From positions 1 to 64,000 of the forward strand of contig CANMQJ010000023.1 in assembly GCA_947500005.1 (NCBI GenBank): a stretch of 64,000 nucleotides of DNA, written 5' to 3'. A model generated the notes under the pieces. That model saw only the letters and a list, made by a program, of their open reading frames with translations, was not told the origin of the DNA and did not search any database. The stretch comes from an uncultured Paracoccaceae bacterium. GTDB lineage: Bacteria; Pseudomonadota; Alphaproteobacteria; Rhodobacterales; Rhodobacteraceae. Shown here one piece after another: positions 19,530-29,302 of this stretch. The position numbers and the translations under genes were made by a program. Numbering within the stretch: the first letter of the stretch is position 1; each line of letters opens with the position of its first letter.

Positions 19530-20603
19530 TTATTGCGGGATGTCGCCCTCGATGCCCTCGACATAAAAGTTCATGCCGGCCAGCGTGCCGTCATCGGCGG
19601 TCTCGCCCTCGGCCAGCCAGTCGCTGCCGTCCTGCTTCTTGATCGGGCCGGTGAAGGGGTGGTACTCGCCGCTCGCGATACTGTCCTTCAGGTCAAGCGC
19701 GGCCTGTTTCACGTCAGCCGGCACCGCATCGGTGATCTCGCCGATACCGACCATGCCTTCGCCGATGCCGTGCCAGACGTCCTGGCTCTCCCAGGTGCCG
19801 TCCATCACCGCCTGCACGCGGTCGATGTAATAGGGCGCCCAGTTGTCGATGATCGAACTGACGCGCGGCTTGGGCGCGTACTCCGCCATGTCGGACGCCT
19901 GGCCGAAGGTGATCACGTCACCCGCCGCCTGCGCGGCCGCCTGCGGCGCGGTGGAGTCGGTGTGCTGCAGGATCACGTCGGCGCCCTGCTCGATCAGCAC
20001 GTTGGCCGCGTCGGCCTCTTTCGCCGGATCGAACCAGGTATAGGCCCAGACGATCTTGAACTGCACGTCGGGGTTCACCTTGCGCGCGTGGATGAAGGCC
20101 GAGTTGATACCCCGGATAACCTCGGGGATCGGGTAGGAGCCGATATAGCCCACGATGTTCGACTCGGTCATGTGGCCCGCGATCAGGCCCTGCACCGCGC
20201 GCCCCTCGTAGAACCGCGCCGAATAGGTCGAGACATTGTCGGCCCGCTTGTAGCCGGTCGCATGCTCGAACTTCACGTCCGGGAACTTCTTGGCGACGTT
20301 GATCGTCGGGTCCATGTACCCGAAAGAGGTGGTAAAGATCAGGTCGGCCCCGCCCAGCGCCATCTGCGTCATCACGCGCTCGGCATCCGGCCCCTCGGGC
20401 ACGCTCTCGACAAAGACGGTCTCGACCTTGTCGCCGAAATGCTCCTCGACGGCCAGGCGGCCCTCGTTGTGCTCATAGGTCCAGCCGCCATCGCCCACGG
20501 GGCCGACATAGACAAAACCGACCTTGGTCTTGTCCTGCGCCACGGCCGCCGTGGCAAGGCCCAGGCCCAACGCCGCCGTGGCCAGAAGTTTGGTGAATTT
20601 CAT
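19530..20603 (-). CDS. BMP family ABC transporter substrate-binding protein
   Basis: Signal peptide; KVGFVYVGPVGDGGWTYEHNEGR; ADLIFTTSFGYMDPT; HTDSTAPQAAAQ. Confidence 0.92.
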   Translation of the reverse strand: MKFTKLLATAALGLGLATAAVAQDKTKVGFVYVGPVGDGGWTYEHNEGRLAVEEHFGDKVETVFVESVPEGPDAERVMTQMALGGADLIFTTSFGYMDPTINVAKKFPDVKFEHATGYKRADNVSTYSARFYEGRAVQGLIAGHMTESNIVGYIGSYPIPEVIRGINSAFIHARKVNPDVQFKIVWAYTWFDPAKEADAANVLIEQGADVILQHTDSTAPQAAAQAAGDVITFGQASDMAEYAPKPRVSSIIDNWAPYYIDRVQAVMDGTWESQDVWHGIGEGMVGIGEITDAVPADVKQAALDLKDSIASGEYHPFTGPIKKQDGSDWLAEGETADDGTLAGMNFYVEGIEGDIPQ

Positions 20604-20638
20604 CGAATGGTTCTCCCCAGTTGGTTCAGTTGGCCCGC

Positions 20639-21559
20639 TCAATGCGAGGCATGGAAGGTCCGGCCCAGCGAGGCAGGTGCGCTGCTCTTGTCGGCCGAAA
20701 GGATCACGAGCACAAGGATCGTGACGATGTAGGGCGACATTGCCAGATACTCGACCGGGATGGCAACGCCTGCCGCCTGAAGGTTCAGCTGCAACACCGT
20801 GATACCGCCGAACAAATAGGCACCCAGCAACACGCGCCAGGGTTTCCAGCTGGCAAAGACCACCAGCGCCAGCGCGATCCAGCCCACGCCGGCGGTCATG
20901 CCCTCGGTCCACTGCGGCACGCGCACCAGGCTGATATAGGCCCCGCCCAACCCGGCGCAGGCCCCGCCGAACAGGATCGCCAGCGTTCGGATGCGCACGA
21001 CCTTGTAGCCCAGTGCATGGGCGGCATGATGGTTCTCGCCCACAGCGCGCAGGATCAGCCCTGCGCGGGTGAATTTCAGCACCGCCCAGACCAGCGCCAC
21101 GATCGCGACACCGACATAAAGCATGAGGTCGTGACCGAAGAGGATTCGCCCCACCACCGGCAGGTCGGTCAGCACCGGAATGTCCAGCTTGGGCGTCGGC
21201 GGCGGCTTGACCCCGACATAGCCCTGCCCCATCAGCGCCGACAGGCCCAGCCCGAACAGCGTCAGCGACAGGCCCGAGGCCACCTGGTTGGCCAGCGCCA
21301 CCTGCGTCAGCAGCGCGAACAGCAGCGACAACAACGCGCCCCCCGCCGCCGCCGCGACAAAGCCCAGCGTCGGCGAGCCAGTCTCGACCGCCACGGCAAA
21401 GCCGCTGATCGCGCCGGTGATCATCATCCCCTCGACGCCCAGGTTCAGAACGCCCGATTTCTCGACCACCAGTTCCCCGATCGAGGCCAGCAGCAAGGGC
21501 GTCGCCGCCACCATCAGCGAGGCCACCAGCAGAACGGGGTTGATTGCGGACAGGTCCAT
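20639..21559 (-). CDS. ABC transporter permease (BMP/nucleoside type)
   Basis: ATPLLLASIGELVVEKSGVLNLGVEGMM; RAVGENHHAAHALGYKVVRIR. Confidence 0.92.
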   Translation of the reverse strand: MDLSAINPVLLVASLMVAATPLLLASIGELVVEKSGVLNLGVEGMMITGAISGFAVAVETGSPTLGFVAAAAGGALLSLLFALLTQVALANQVASGLSLTLFGLGLSALMGQGYVGVKPPPTPKLDIPVLTDLPVVGRILFGHDLMLYVGVAIVALVWAVLKFTRAGLILRAVGENHHAAHALGYKVVRIRTLAILFGGACAGLGGAYISLVRVPQWTEGMTAGVGWIALALVVFASWKPWRVLLGAYLFGGITVLQLNLQAAGVAIPVEYLAMSPYIVTILVLVILSADKSSAPASLGRTFHASH

Positions 21560-22641
21560 CAGGCCACCTCCTTCCCGGCGAACCGGATGCGGTAATTGGT
21601 CAGCAGGTCAAAGGCCAGAAGAAAGAACAGAAGCATCCCCTGGAACACCTGGATGGCGGCGGCGGGCAGGCCAAGATTGCCCTGTGCGATCTCTCCGCCG
21701 ATATAGGTCAGCGCCATCAGCCCGCCCGCCAGCAGGATGCCCACGGGATGCAACCGGCCCAGGAAGGCCACAATGATCGCGGTGAACCCATAGCCCACGT
21801 TGAAATCGATGGAGACCTGCCCCGACGGGCCCGACACCTCGAAAAGGCCGGCAAGCCCCGCCAGCGCGCCCGAGAGACCAAGACAGAACAGGATCAGCCG
21901 CGCGGGCCTGACGCCCGCGAACCGCGCCGCGCGCGGCGCCTCGCCGGTCAGCCGGATCTGGTAGCCCAGCATGTGACGATTGAGCAGCACATACGCAAAG
22001 ATCACCGCGACAAAGGCCGCGACCACGCCCCAATGCATCCCCGTCCCCTCGATCAGCTCGGCATTGTGCCCGCTGGGATAGGACTGCAGGTTGCGCGAAC
22101 CGGGAAAGCCGAACCCCTCGGGGTTCTTCAGCAGGCCCAGCGACATCGACGCCAGAAGCTGCTCGGCCACATAGACCAGCATCAGCGACACCAGGATCTC
22201 GTTCGTCCCGAACCGCACTTTCAGAATTGCCGGGATCATCGCCCAAGCCCAGCCGCCCAGGGCACCGGCCATCACCATCAGCGGAAAGACATACCACGCC
22301 TCCAGCGGGTAGAAGGCCAGCCCGACCCCCGCCCCCGTGAGCGCGCCCACGATATACTGCCCCTCGGCGCCGATGTTCCAGATCCCCGCCCGGAACCCCA
22401 GCGACAGCCCGATGGCGATCAGCACCAGCGGCGCGCCCTTCACCAGAAGCTGCGGCCGGTAATAAAAGGCATATTCCCCGAACAGCGGCTCCCAGAAGAT
22501 CGTGGCGATCGCCTCCACCGGGTTCTTGCCCAGCGCCGCGAACAACAGCCCGCCCACGATCATCGTCGCCACCACCGCCACGATCGGGGTCGCCACCGAC
22601 CAGAGCTGCGACGGCTGTGGCCGTTTCTCGATCACGATCAT
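21559..22641 (-). CDS. ABC transporter permease (BMP/nucleoside type)
   Basis: GFRAGIWNIGAEGQYIVGAL; GTNEILVSLMLVYVAEQLL; 1-nt overlap with the next permease. Confidence 0.92.
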   Translation of the reverse strand: MIVIEKRPQPSQLWSVATPIVAVVATMIVGGLLFAALGKNPVEAIATIFWEPLFGEYAFYYRPQLLVKGAPLVLIAIGLSLGFRAGIWNIGAEGQYIVGALTGAGVGLAFYPLEAWYVFPLMVMAGALGGWAWAMIPAILKVRFGTNEILVSLMLVYVAEQLLASMSLGLLKNPEGFGFPGSRNLQSYPSGHNAELIEGTGMHWGVVAAFVAVIFAYVLLNRHMLGYQIRLTGEAPRAARFAGVRPARLILFCLGLSGALAGLAGLFEVSGPSGQVSIDFNVGYGFTAIIVAFLGRLHPVGILLAGGLMALTYIGGEIAQGNLGLPAAAIQVFQGMLLFFLLAFDLLTNYRIRFAGKEVA

Positions 22642-22656
22642 GCGCGCTGCCCCCAG

Positions 22657-22684
22657 GTCTTCATCTCTTTGAAAATACTCCGGC
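22657..22684 (-). repeat. short copy of a GC-rich palindromic repeat (tail half)
   Basis: On the - strand CCGGAGTATTTTCAAAGAGATGAAG, near-match to CCGGAGTATTTCGGAAGAGATGAAG at about 28473-28497. Confidence 0.6.
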
Positions 22685-22692
22685 GCATCCGA

Positions 22693-24210
22693 TCACACAT
22701 GCGCCACCTCCATGCCATGCGCGCCGCCCATCATCAGGCCGATCTCGTCCACCGTCAGCCCGGCGGTCGGGCGCGGCGCGCTCAGCCGGCCTTCGTTCAG
22801 TGCGGCGAAACGGTCGGAGATCTCCATCAACTCGTCCAGGTCCTGGCTGATGCAAACGACGGCGGCCCCCTCGGCGGCAAGGTCAAGGATCGCCTGCCGG
22901 ATCGCCGCCGCCGCGGCCGCATCGACACCCCATGTCGGCTGGTTGACGACCAGAACCTCGGGCCGCTGCAACACCTCGCGTCCGATCACGAATTTCTGCA
23001 GGTTCCCCCCCGACAGCGAGCGTGCCGCATTCTCCGGCCCAGGCGTGCGCACGTCGAAGGCCTCTATGATCCGCTGGGCAAAGGCGCGCGTGTCGCCCCA
23101 GCGCAGGAACCCGTTCGACACCAGCTTTTCGCGCACCGCGCCGGTCAGCAATGCGTTCTCGGTCAGGCTCATGTCGGGCGCCGCCGCATGGCCCAGCCGC
23201 TCCTCGGGCGCGGTCAGCAGGCCAAGACCCCGCCGCACACCGGGCCCCATCCGGCCCACGGGACGCCCGTGCAGCTTGACCGCCGACGCATCCGTCAGGA
23301 TCTCGCCCGACAGGACCGCCAGCAGCTCGTCCTGCCCGTTGCCCGCAACGCCGCCGATCCCCAGAACCTCGCCCTTGCGGACCTCCATGTGCAGGTTCTT
23401 GAGCGAGGTCCCGAATTCCGAGGGCGATTTCACCGACAGGCCCGAGACATCCAGCGCCACCTCGCCCAATTCCCGCCCCGCCCGTTCCGGGGTCTTGAGC
23501 ACGGCGCCCACCATCATCTCGGCCATGTCCCGTGCCGAGGTTTCGCGCGGATCGCATTCGCCGACATTCTTGCCCAGTCGCAGGATCGTCGCGTGATCGC
23601 ACAGCGCCCGGATCTCCTCCAGCTTGTGGCTGATGTAAAGGATCGAGGTCCCCTCGGCTTTCAGCTTGCGCAGCGTCTCGAACAGGATCTGCACTTCCTG
23701 CGGCGTCAGCACGCTTGTCGGTTCATCCATGATCAGCAGCTTGGGATCCTGCAACAGGCAGCGCACGATCTCCACCCGCTGCCGTTCGCCGGCGGACAGG
23801 TCGCCCACCACCCGATAGGGATCGAGCGGCAGGCCATAGGTTTCGCTCACCCGCCGGATATCGTCGGCCAGATCGCGCAACGGCGGCGGGTTCTCCATTC
23901 CCAGCGCGATATTCTCGGCCACGTTCAACGCTTCGAAAAGCGAGAAATGCTGGAACACCATCGCGATCCCGTCAGCGCGCGCCGCACGCGGTTCGGGCGG
24001 CGCATAGGGCTCGCCGCGCAGCAGCATCCGGCCGCTGTCGGGCTTGACCAGCCCATAGATCATCTTGACCAGCGTGGATTTCCCCGCGCCGTTCTCGCCC
24101 AAAAGCGCATGAACCTCTCCCTCGCCGATATCGAAGGAGACATGATCGTTCGCGACGACCCCCGGATAGGCCTTGGTCAGCCCCTCGATCCTCAGCAATG
24201 GCGTGCTCAC
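22693..24210 (-). CDS. ABC transporter ATP-binding protein with two ATPase domains (BMP/nucleoside type)
   Basis: GENGAGKSTLVKMIYG Walker A, LSAGERQRVEIVRCLLQDPKLLIMDEPTS, second domain LSGGNLQKFVIGREVL. Confidence 0.92.
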   Translation of the reverse strand: MSTPLLRIEGLTKAYPGVVANDHVSFDIGEGEVHALLGENGAGKSTLVKMIYGLVKPDSGRMLLRGEPYAPPEPRAARADGIAMVFQHFSLFEALNVAENIALGMENPPPLRDLADDIRRVSETYGLPLDPYRVVGDLSAGERQRVEIVRCLLQDPKLLIMDEPTSVLTPQEVQILFETLRKLKAEGTSILYISHKLEEIRALCDHATILRLGKNVGECDPRETSARDMAEMMVGAVLKTPERAGRELGEVALDVSGLSVKSPSEFGTSLKNLHMEVRKGEVLGIGGVAGNGQDELLAVLSGEILTDASAVKLHGRPVGRMGPGVRRGLGLLTAPEERLGHAAAPDMSLTENALLTGAVREKLVSNGFLRWGDTRAFAQRIIEAFDVRTPGPENAARSLSGGNLQKFVIGREVLQRPEVLVVNQPTWGVDAAAAAAIRQAILDLAAEGAAVVCISQDLDELMEISDRFAALNEGRLSAPRPTAGLTVDEIGLMMGGAHGMEVAHV

Positions 24211-25136
24211 GCGCTCAGATCCTCTTCTTTCTTCGCCCGCTGGGCACGGCGCAGGAATTGCGCGGCCACGCCCACGGCGATCGTCTGCGGGTGCTTGCCC
24301 AATTCCGGCGCGCCGATCGGACAGGTGATGCGGGCGATCCGCTCGGGCGGATGGCCAAGCGCCGCCAGCCGCGACCGGAACCGCGCCCATTTCGTAGCCG
24401 AGCCGATCAGCCCCGCAAAGGCGAAATCGTGCTCCAGCAGCCTGTGGCACAGCTCAAGGTCCAGCGCATGTGAAAAAGTGAGCACCAGGTGCTCCGCCCC
24501 GCGCGGCGCATGACGCACCAGGTCGGCCGGGTTGGCCGCAGGCACCACGGTCACCCCTTCCGGCACCGCCTCGGGAAACCGCTCGGGCGCGGTATCGACC
24601 CAGGTGATCGCCATGTCGGGCAAGGGCGTCATCACATCGACCAGCGCCCGGCCCACATGGCCCGCGCCCCAGATCCACAAGCTCCGTGCGGGCAGCGCCA
24701 CCGGCTCGATCATCCAGCCCTCGACCAACTGCGCCTCAGGCCGCCGACCCTGTCCCCGCGCCTCTGCCAGCACACGTTTGACTGCCAGAGGCATGGCGCC
24801 ACCCGAAACCGGCCGGGCGATCACCTCATCCTCCAGCCGCGTCACGACCTCCGCGTCGTAAACCTCGGTGAGCAGGCTCACCGCTCCACCGCAGCACTGG
24901 CCCATCTCCGGCCCCAGCGCATGATGGCTCAGCCCCACGGCCCCTTCCAGCGCGCGCCGCGCCGCCGCGTATTCCAAGGCACCGCCGCCAATGGTACCCG
25001 ATTGCCCCCCATCCCAGACCAGCATCGCCGCACCCACCTCGCGCGGGGACGAGCCGCGCACGGCGGCGATCACCACGCGCGCCACACGGCCATGCGCGGC
25101 CACCGCCGCGCGCAGGGCATCGAGGTCAAACGCCAT
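24207..25136 (-). CDS. xdhC: xanthine dehydrogenase accessory protein XdhC
   Basis: GSSPREVGAAMLV, GTIGGGALEYAA, GPEMGQCCGGAV, WIWGAGHVGRALV. Confidence 0.92.
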   Translation of the reverse strand: MAFDLDALRAAVAAHGRVARVVIAAVRGSSPREVGAAMLVWDGGQSGTIGGGALEYAAARRALEGAVGLSHHALGPEMGQCCGGAVSLLTEVYDAEVVTRLEDEVIARPVSGGAMPLAVKRVLAEARGQGRRPEAQLVEGWMIEPVALPARSLWIWGAGHVGRALVDVMTPLPDMAITWVDTAPERFPEAVPEGVTVVPAANPADLVRHAPRGAEHLVLTFSHALDLELCHRLLEHDFAFAGLIGSATKWARFRSRLAALGHPPERIARITCPIGAPELGKHPQTIAVGVAAQFLRRAQRAKKEEDLSA

Positions 25137-27564
25137 CGCCCGGCCCTCCCCTCGTCCGGCCGATGGCGCGCCAGACCTCCTCCGCCGTCGCGGGCGCGTT
25201 GAGCGCCGGGTAATGCGGCCCGCAGGCCGCCACCGCGTCCGACAGCGCCAGCCAGGCCGAGATCCCCAGCATGAAGGGCGGCTCGCCCACGGCCTTGGAC
25301 CGGTAAATCGTCTCCTCCCGGTTCTGCGCATCCCAAAGCGCCACGTTGAACACCTGCGGTCGGTCCGAACAGGCCGGGATCTTGTAGGTCGAGGGGGCGT
25401 GCGTCCGCAAAGCCCCCCGCGCGCCCCAGACCAGTTCCTCGGTCGTCAGCCAGCCTGCACCCTGTACGTAACCGCCCTCCACTTGGCCGATATCGATCGC
25501 CGGGTTCAACGAGGCCCCCGCATCATGCAGGATATCCGCCCGCAGGATGCGGTTCTCGCCGGTCAGGACATTCACCGCAACCTCGGTCACCGCCGCGCCA
25601 TAGGCGAAATAGAAGAACGGCCGCCCGCGCCCGCGGATCCGGTCCCACTCGATCCGGGGCGTCTTGTAATACCCTGTCGAGGACAGGCTCACCCGGGCCT
25701 GGTAGGCCAGCGCGGCGGCCTCGGCGAAACTGTACTCTGCCTCCCCAACGGAAACGCGCCCGTCTTCGAACCGCACCTGTCTGACATCCGCCTGGTGCCG
25801 TTCCGCGATCACCGCCGCCATGCGGTCGCGGATCGTGTCGCAGGCGGCCTTGACCGCCATCCCGTTCAGGTCCGACCCCGAAGAGGCCGCCGTGGCCGAT
25901 GTATTGGGCACCTTGGCGGTATCCGTCGCGGTGATCCGCACATCCTCCAGCGCGATCCCGAACCGCGCCGCCGCAACCTGCGCCACCTTCTGGAACAACC
26001 CCTGCCCCATCTCGGTGCCGCCGTGGTTCAGATGGACCGAGCCGTCCTGGTAGACATGCACCAGCGCGCCGGCCTGGTTCAGATGCGTCAGCGTGAACGA
26101 GATGCCGAACTTCACCGGAGAAAAGGCAATCCCCCGCTTCACATGGGCGTTCGCGGCATTCCACTCCCCGATCCGCTTCCACCGCGCGGCATAGTCGGAC
26201 GAGGCCAGCAACGCGTCCGTCATGCCATGCAACTCGAAATCCTCGACCGCCATCCCGTAAGGCGTCAGGTTCTTCTTCTCGGCGGAAATACCGCGGGGGG
26301 TCAGAGGGGCAGCGCCCCCCTGCGTGGCGGAGGGTGCAGCCCCCCGGCTCGTCAGATCCTCGCCCGGATCGGCCGCTGGCTCCAATGCCTTTACAGGTTC
26401 CGACCCGCCCGTGACCGCGCCCGGCGCCGCGTAGTAATTCCGCCGCCGCAGCTCGACCGGTTCGATGCCCAGGACATGCGCCGCGTGATCCATCACCCGT
26501 TCGATCCCGACCATACCCTGCGGCCCGCCGAAGCCGCGAAAGGCCGTGGCCGATTGGTGGTTGGTCTTCAGACGGTGGCTCTCGATCCGCGCATTGGGCA
26601 GCAGATAGGCATTGTCCGAATGCAGCATCGCCCGGTCCGCGACGGGCAGGGACAGGTCCTGCGCCCAGCCGCACAGGGCGTATTGCACGAACTCCACCCC
26701 CTGCACGCGGCCCTCGCCGTCGAACCCTGCGCGATAGGCGATGCGGAAGGCGTGGCGCTTGCCCGTCACCACCATGTCGTCATCGCGGTCATAACGCATC
26801 TTGCAGGGCTTGCCCGTCAGGCGTGCCGCGACCGCGCAGGCCACGGCCAGCGCGTTGCCCTGGCTCTCCTTGCCGCCGAACCCGCCGCCCATGCGCCGCG
26901 TCTCGACCCGCACCGCATGCATCGGCAGCCCGATCGCATCGGCCACCTTGTGCTGGATTTCCGTCGGGTGCTGGGTGGAACTCACGACATGCATGTCGCC
27001 ATTCTCTCCCGGCAACGCCAGAGCGGCCTGCCCCTCGAGATAGAAATGCTCCTGCCCGCCGATCTCGAACCGGCCCTCGATCACATGCGCGGCCCCCGCG
27101 ATGGCGGCCGCCGCGTCGCCCATCTCGTAGACGCGCGGCCCGTCCTCGAAGCGCGAATTGGCGGCAAGCGCCGCCTCGACCGTCAGGACCGGCTCCTCCT
27201 CGTCATAGCCGATCTTGCCCAGCCGCGCCGCGCGCCGCGCGGCCAGGTGGCTGTTTGCCACCACCAGGAACAGCGGCTGGCCCACGTAATGCACCCGTCC
27301 ATCCGCCAGCAACGGCTCGTCATGCGCCGAGGGCGAAACATCGTTGGCAAAGGGCAGATCCTCCGCCACCAGCACAGCTATCACACCCGGCGCGCTCTTC
27401 ACCTCGTCGAGGGTCATCGCGCTCACGCGACCCCGCGCGACCGTCGAGAGCCCAAAGGCCAGGTGCAGGCAGCCCCGCGGGACCGGAACGTCATCGACAT
27501 AGCGGGCCGCGCCAGTCACATGCAGGCGGGCAGCGTCATGCGGGAGGGGTTTCGACACGCTCAT
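25126..27564 (-). CDS. xdhB: xanthine dehydrogenase molybdopterin-binding subunit
   Basis: [69 protein letters not shown]. Confidence 0.94.
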   Translation of the reverse strand: MSVSKPLPHDAARLHVTGAARYVDDVPVPRGCLHLAFGLSTVARGRVSAMTLDEVKSAPGVIAVLVAEDLPFANDVSPSAHDEPLLADGRVHYVGQPLFLVVANSHLAARRAARLGKIGYDEEEPVLTVEAALAANSRFEDGPRVYEMGDAAAAIAGAAHVIEGRFEIGGQEHFYLEGQAALALPGENGDMHVVSSTQHPTEIQHKVADAIGLPMHAVRVETRRMGGGFGGKESQGNALAVACAVAARLTGKPCKMRYDRDDDMVVTGKRHAFRIAYRAGFDGEGRVQGVEFVQYALCGWAQDLSLPVADRAMLHSDNAYLLPNARIESHRLKTNHQSATAFRGFGGPQGMVGIERVMDHAAHVLGIEPVELRRRNYYAAPGAVTGGSEPVKALEPAADPGEDLTSRGAAPSATQGGAAPLTPRGISAEKKNLTPYGMAVEDFELHGMTDALLASSDYAARWKRIGEWNAANAHVKRGIAFSPVKFGISFTLTHLNQAGALVHVYQDGSVHLNHGGTEMGQGLFQKVAQVAAARFGIALEDVRITATDTAKVPNTSATAASSGSDLNGMAVKAACDTIRDRMAAVIAERHQADVRQVRFEDGRVSVGEAEYSFAEAAALAYQARVSLSSTGYYKTPRIEWDRIRGRGRPFFYFAYGAAVTEVAVNVLTGENRILRADILHDAGASLNPAIDIGQVEGGYVQGAGWLTTEELVWGARGALRTHAPSTYKIPACSDRPQVFNVALWDAQNREETIYRSKAVGEPPFMLGISAWLALSDAVAACGPHYPALNAPATAEEVWRAIGRTRGGPGDGV
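26270..26350 (-). repeat. GC-rich palindromic repeat carried in frame inside xdhB
   Basis: Palindromes GGGGCAGCGCCCC and GGGTGCAGCCCC plus GCGGTATTTCCGCCGAGAAGAAG tail; encodes low-complexity [26 protein letters not shown]. Confidence 0.6.
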
Positions 27565-28985
27565 GCCCGCACCTCCAACACGTCGGCGCGTTGGCCCTGG
27601 TCCTCGGCGAAATAGCGCATCAGCATCGCCCGTGCCGCCTCCATCCGGTAGGCGGCCGAGGCGCGCATATCCGACATCGGGGTGAAATCCTCGTCGAAAC
27701 ACGCCTGTGCCCTGCGCACCGTGTCCTCGTCCCAGGTCTGACCCGTCAGCGCCGCCTCGACCGAGGTCGCGCGTTTCGGGACGCCCGCCATGCCGCCGAA
27801 GGCGATCCGCGCCGCGCTCACCACGCCATCCTCGACGGTCACGGTGAAACAGCCGAGAACGGCCGAAATATCCTGGTCGAACCGCTTGCTCAGCTTGTAG
27901 CATTTCAGCCGGTCGGGCTGGCGCGGGATGCTCACCGCCTCGACGAACTCGCCGGGCGCGCGGTCCTGTTCGCCATAGTTGACGAAGAAATCCTCCAACG
28001 CGATCTCGCGCCGCGCGTCGCCCTTGCGCAGGTGCAGCCTGGCCCCCAGCGCGATCAGCGCGGGCGGGTTGTCCCCGATGGGCGAGCCGTTGGCGATATT
28101 GCCGCCCAGCGTCGCGGCGTGGCGGATCTGCACGCTGGCATAGCGGCGGATCATTTCGGCATAGGAGGGGTGATGATCGGCCATCACCGCGCCCATCCGG
28201 TTCATGTCGACCATGGCGCCTACGCGGATCGCGTCCGGCGTCACGTCGATACCTTTGAGATCCTCGCAGCGGTTCAGGAAGATCACCGGGCCGAGTTCGC
28301 GCAGCTGCTTGGTCACCCAGAGCCCGACATCGGTCGCCCCGGCGATGAGCGTCGCGTCGGGATGCTTCTCGTAAAGCGCGGCCAGCGCGTCCGACCCTGT
28401 TGGAGCAAAGGAGGGCTGCGCCCCCTCTTTCTTCAGGAAGGGGGGCTCTGCCCCCCGGCCTCCGGCCTCCCCCCGGAGTATTTCGGAAGAGATGAAGGAC
28501 TGGTCGCGCGCCAGCCAGTCCGGGGCGGGCGCGGTTTCGGCGGCCTTCGCGGCACGGATGATCGGTGCATAGCCGGTGCAGCGGCAGAGATTGCCCGCAA
28601 GCTGCACGTCGTGGTCGGTGGCGCCATTGGCATGGGCGGCCACCATCGACATGACGAAACCCGGCGTGCAGAACCCGCATTGCGAGCCGTGGTGATCCAC
28701 CATCGCCTGCTGCACGGGATGCAGCGCGCCATCCTCGGCCACGCCTTCGACCGTGCGCAGCGCCTTGCCCTGCAGCTGCGGCAGGAACAGGATGCAGGCG
28801 TTGAGCGCCTTTGCACCTTCACCATCGCTGACCATAACGGTGCAGGCGCCGCAATCGCCCTCGTTGCAGCCTTCTTTCGTGCCGGTCAGGCCGCGCTCCT
28901 CGCGCAGCCAGTCAAGCAGCGTGACCGTGGGGTCCACGTCATGCAAGCTGACGCTCTCTCCGTTGAGAAGAAAGGTGATGTCCAT
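27561..28985 (-). CDS. xdhA: xanthine dehydrogenase small subunit (2Fe-2S / FAD)
   Basis: [48 protein letters not shown] domain [13 protein letters not shown]. Confidence 0.94.
   Translation of the reverse strand: MDITFLLNGESVSLHDVDPTVTLLDWLREERGLTGTKEGCNEGDCGACTVMVSDGEGAKALNACILFLPQLQGKALRTVEGVAEDGALHPVQQAMVDHHGSQCGFCTPGFVMSMVAAHANGATDHDVQLAGNLCRCTGYAPIIRAAKAAETAPAPDWLARDQSFISSEILRGEAGGRGAEPPFLKKEGAQPSFAPTGSDALAALYEKHPDATLIAGATDVGLWVTKQLRELGPVIFLNRCEDLKGIDVTPDAIRVGAMVDMNRMGAVMADHHPSYAEMIRRYASVQIRHAATLGGNIANGSPIGDNPPALIALGARLHLRKGDARREIALEDFFVNYGEQDRAPGEFVEAVSIPRQPDRLKCYKLSKRFDQDISAVLGCFTVTVEDGVVSAARIAFGGMAGVPKRATSVEAALTGQTWDEDTVRRAQACFDEDFTPMSDMRASAAYRMEAARAMLMRYFAEDQGQRADVLEVRA
28405..28497 (-). 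repeat. GC-rich palindromic repeat carried in frame inside xdhA
   Basis: GGGGGGCTCTGCCCCCC, GGCCTCCGGCC, then CCCCCCGGAGTATTTCGGAAGAGATGAAG on +; encodes [34 protein letters not shown]. Confidence 0.65.
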
Positions 28986-29302
28986 TGGACCAGATCCGTC
29001 GCGTTACCCTGTTGGGGCCCGATGCGCCCGCTTCGATGCGACGTAGAAGCGGGCGGGCCGTTTGTTGCCGGAAAGGTTAGAAAGCCACGCGGGCCTCTGG
29101 CAAGGGAAACTGCGGCGTGACCGCGCGGAGAGGAGACAACCTGTCGCGGCCGGGTCGCGCTATGCCTTAGTATTCAGCGCTTTACTCCCCCTGCGCGCAG
29201 AGGTCGCGCGAAACAGCTTCAAACGGAAACGAAGAATTGGAAAGGCCTTCGCGACGCGCAGGCACCCTTCCGCCGCAGCGCGCACAAGAGTAACCTGCCC
29301 GC

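Noticed and set aside
21544-24513. 989-aa ORF on + strand opposite the BMP transporter genes
   Set aside because: Antisense to three recognised ABC transporter genes; Arg/His/Gln-rich with no domain motifs.
24991-29120. Large + strand ORFs (874 and 765 aa) opposite xdhABC
   Set aside because: Antisense artefacts over clearly identified xdh genes.
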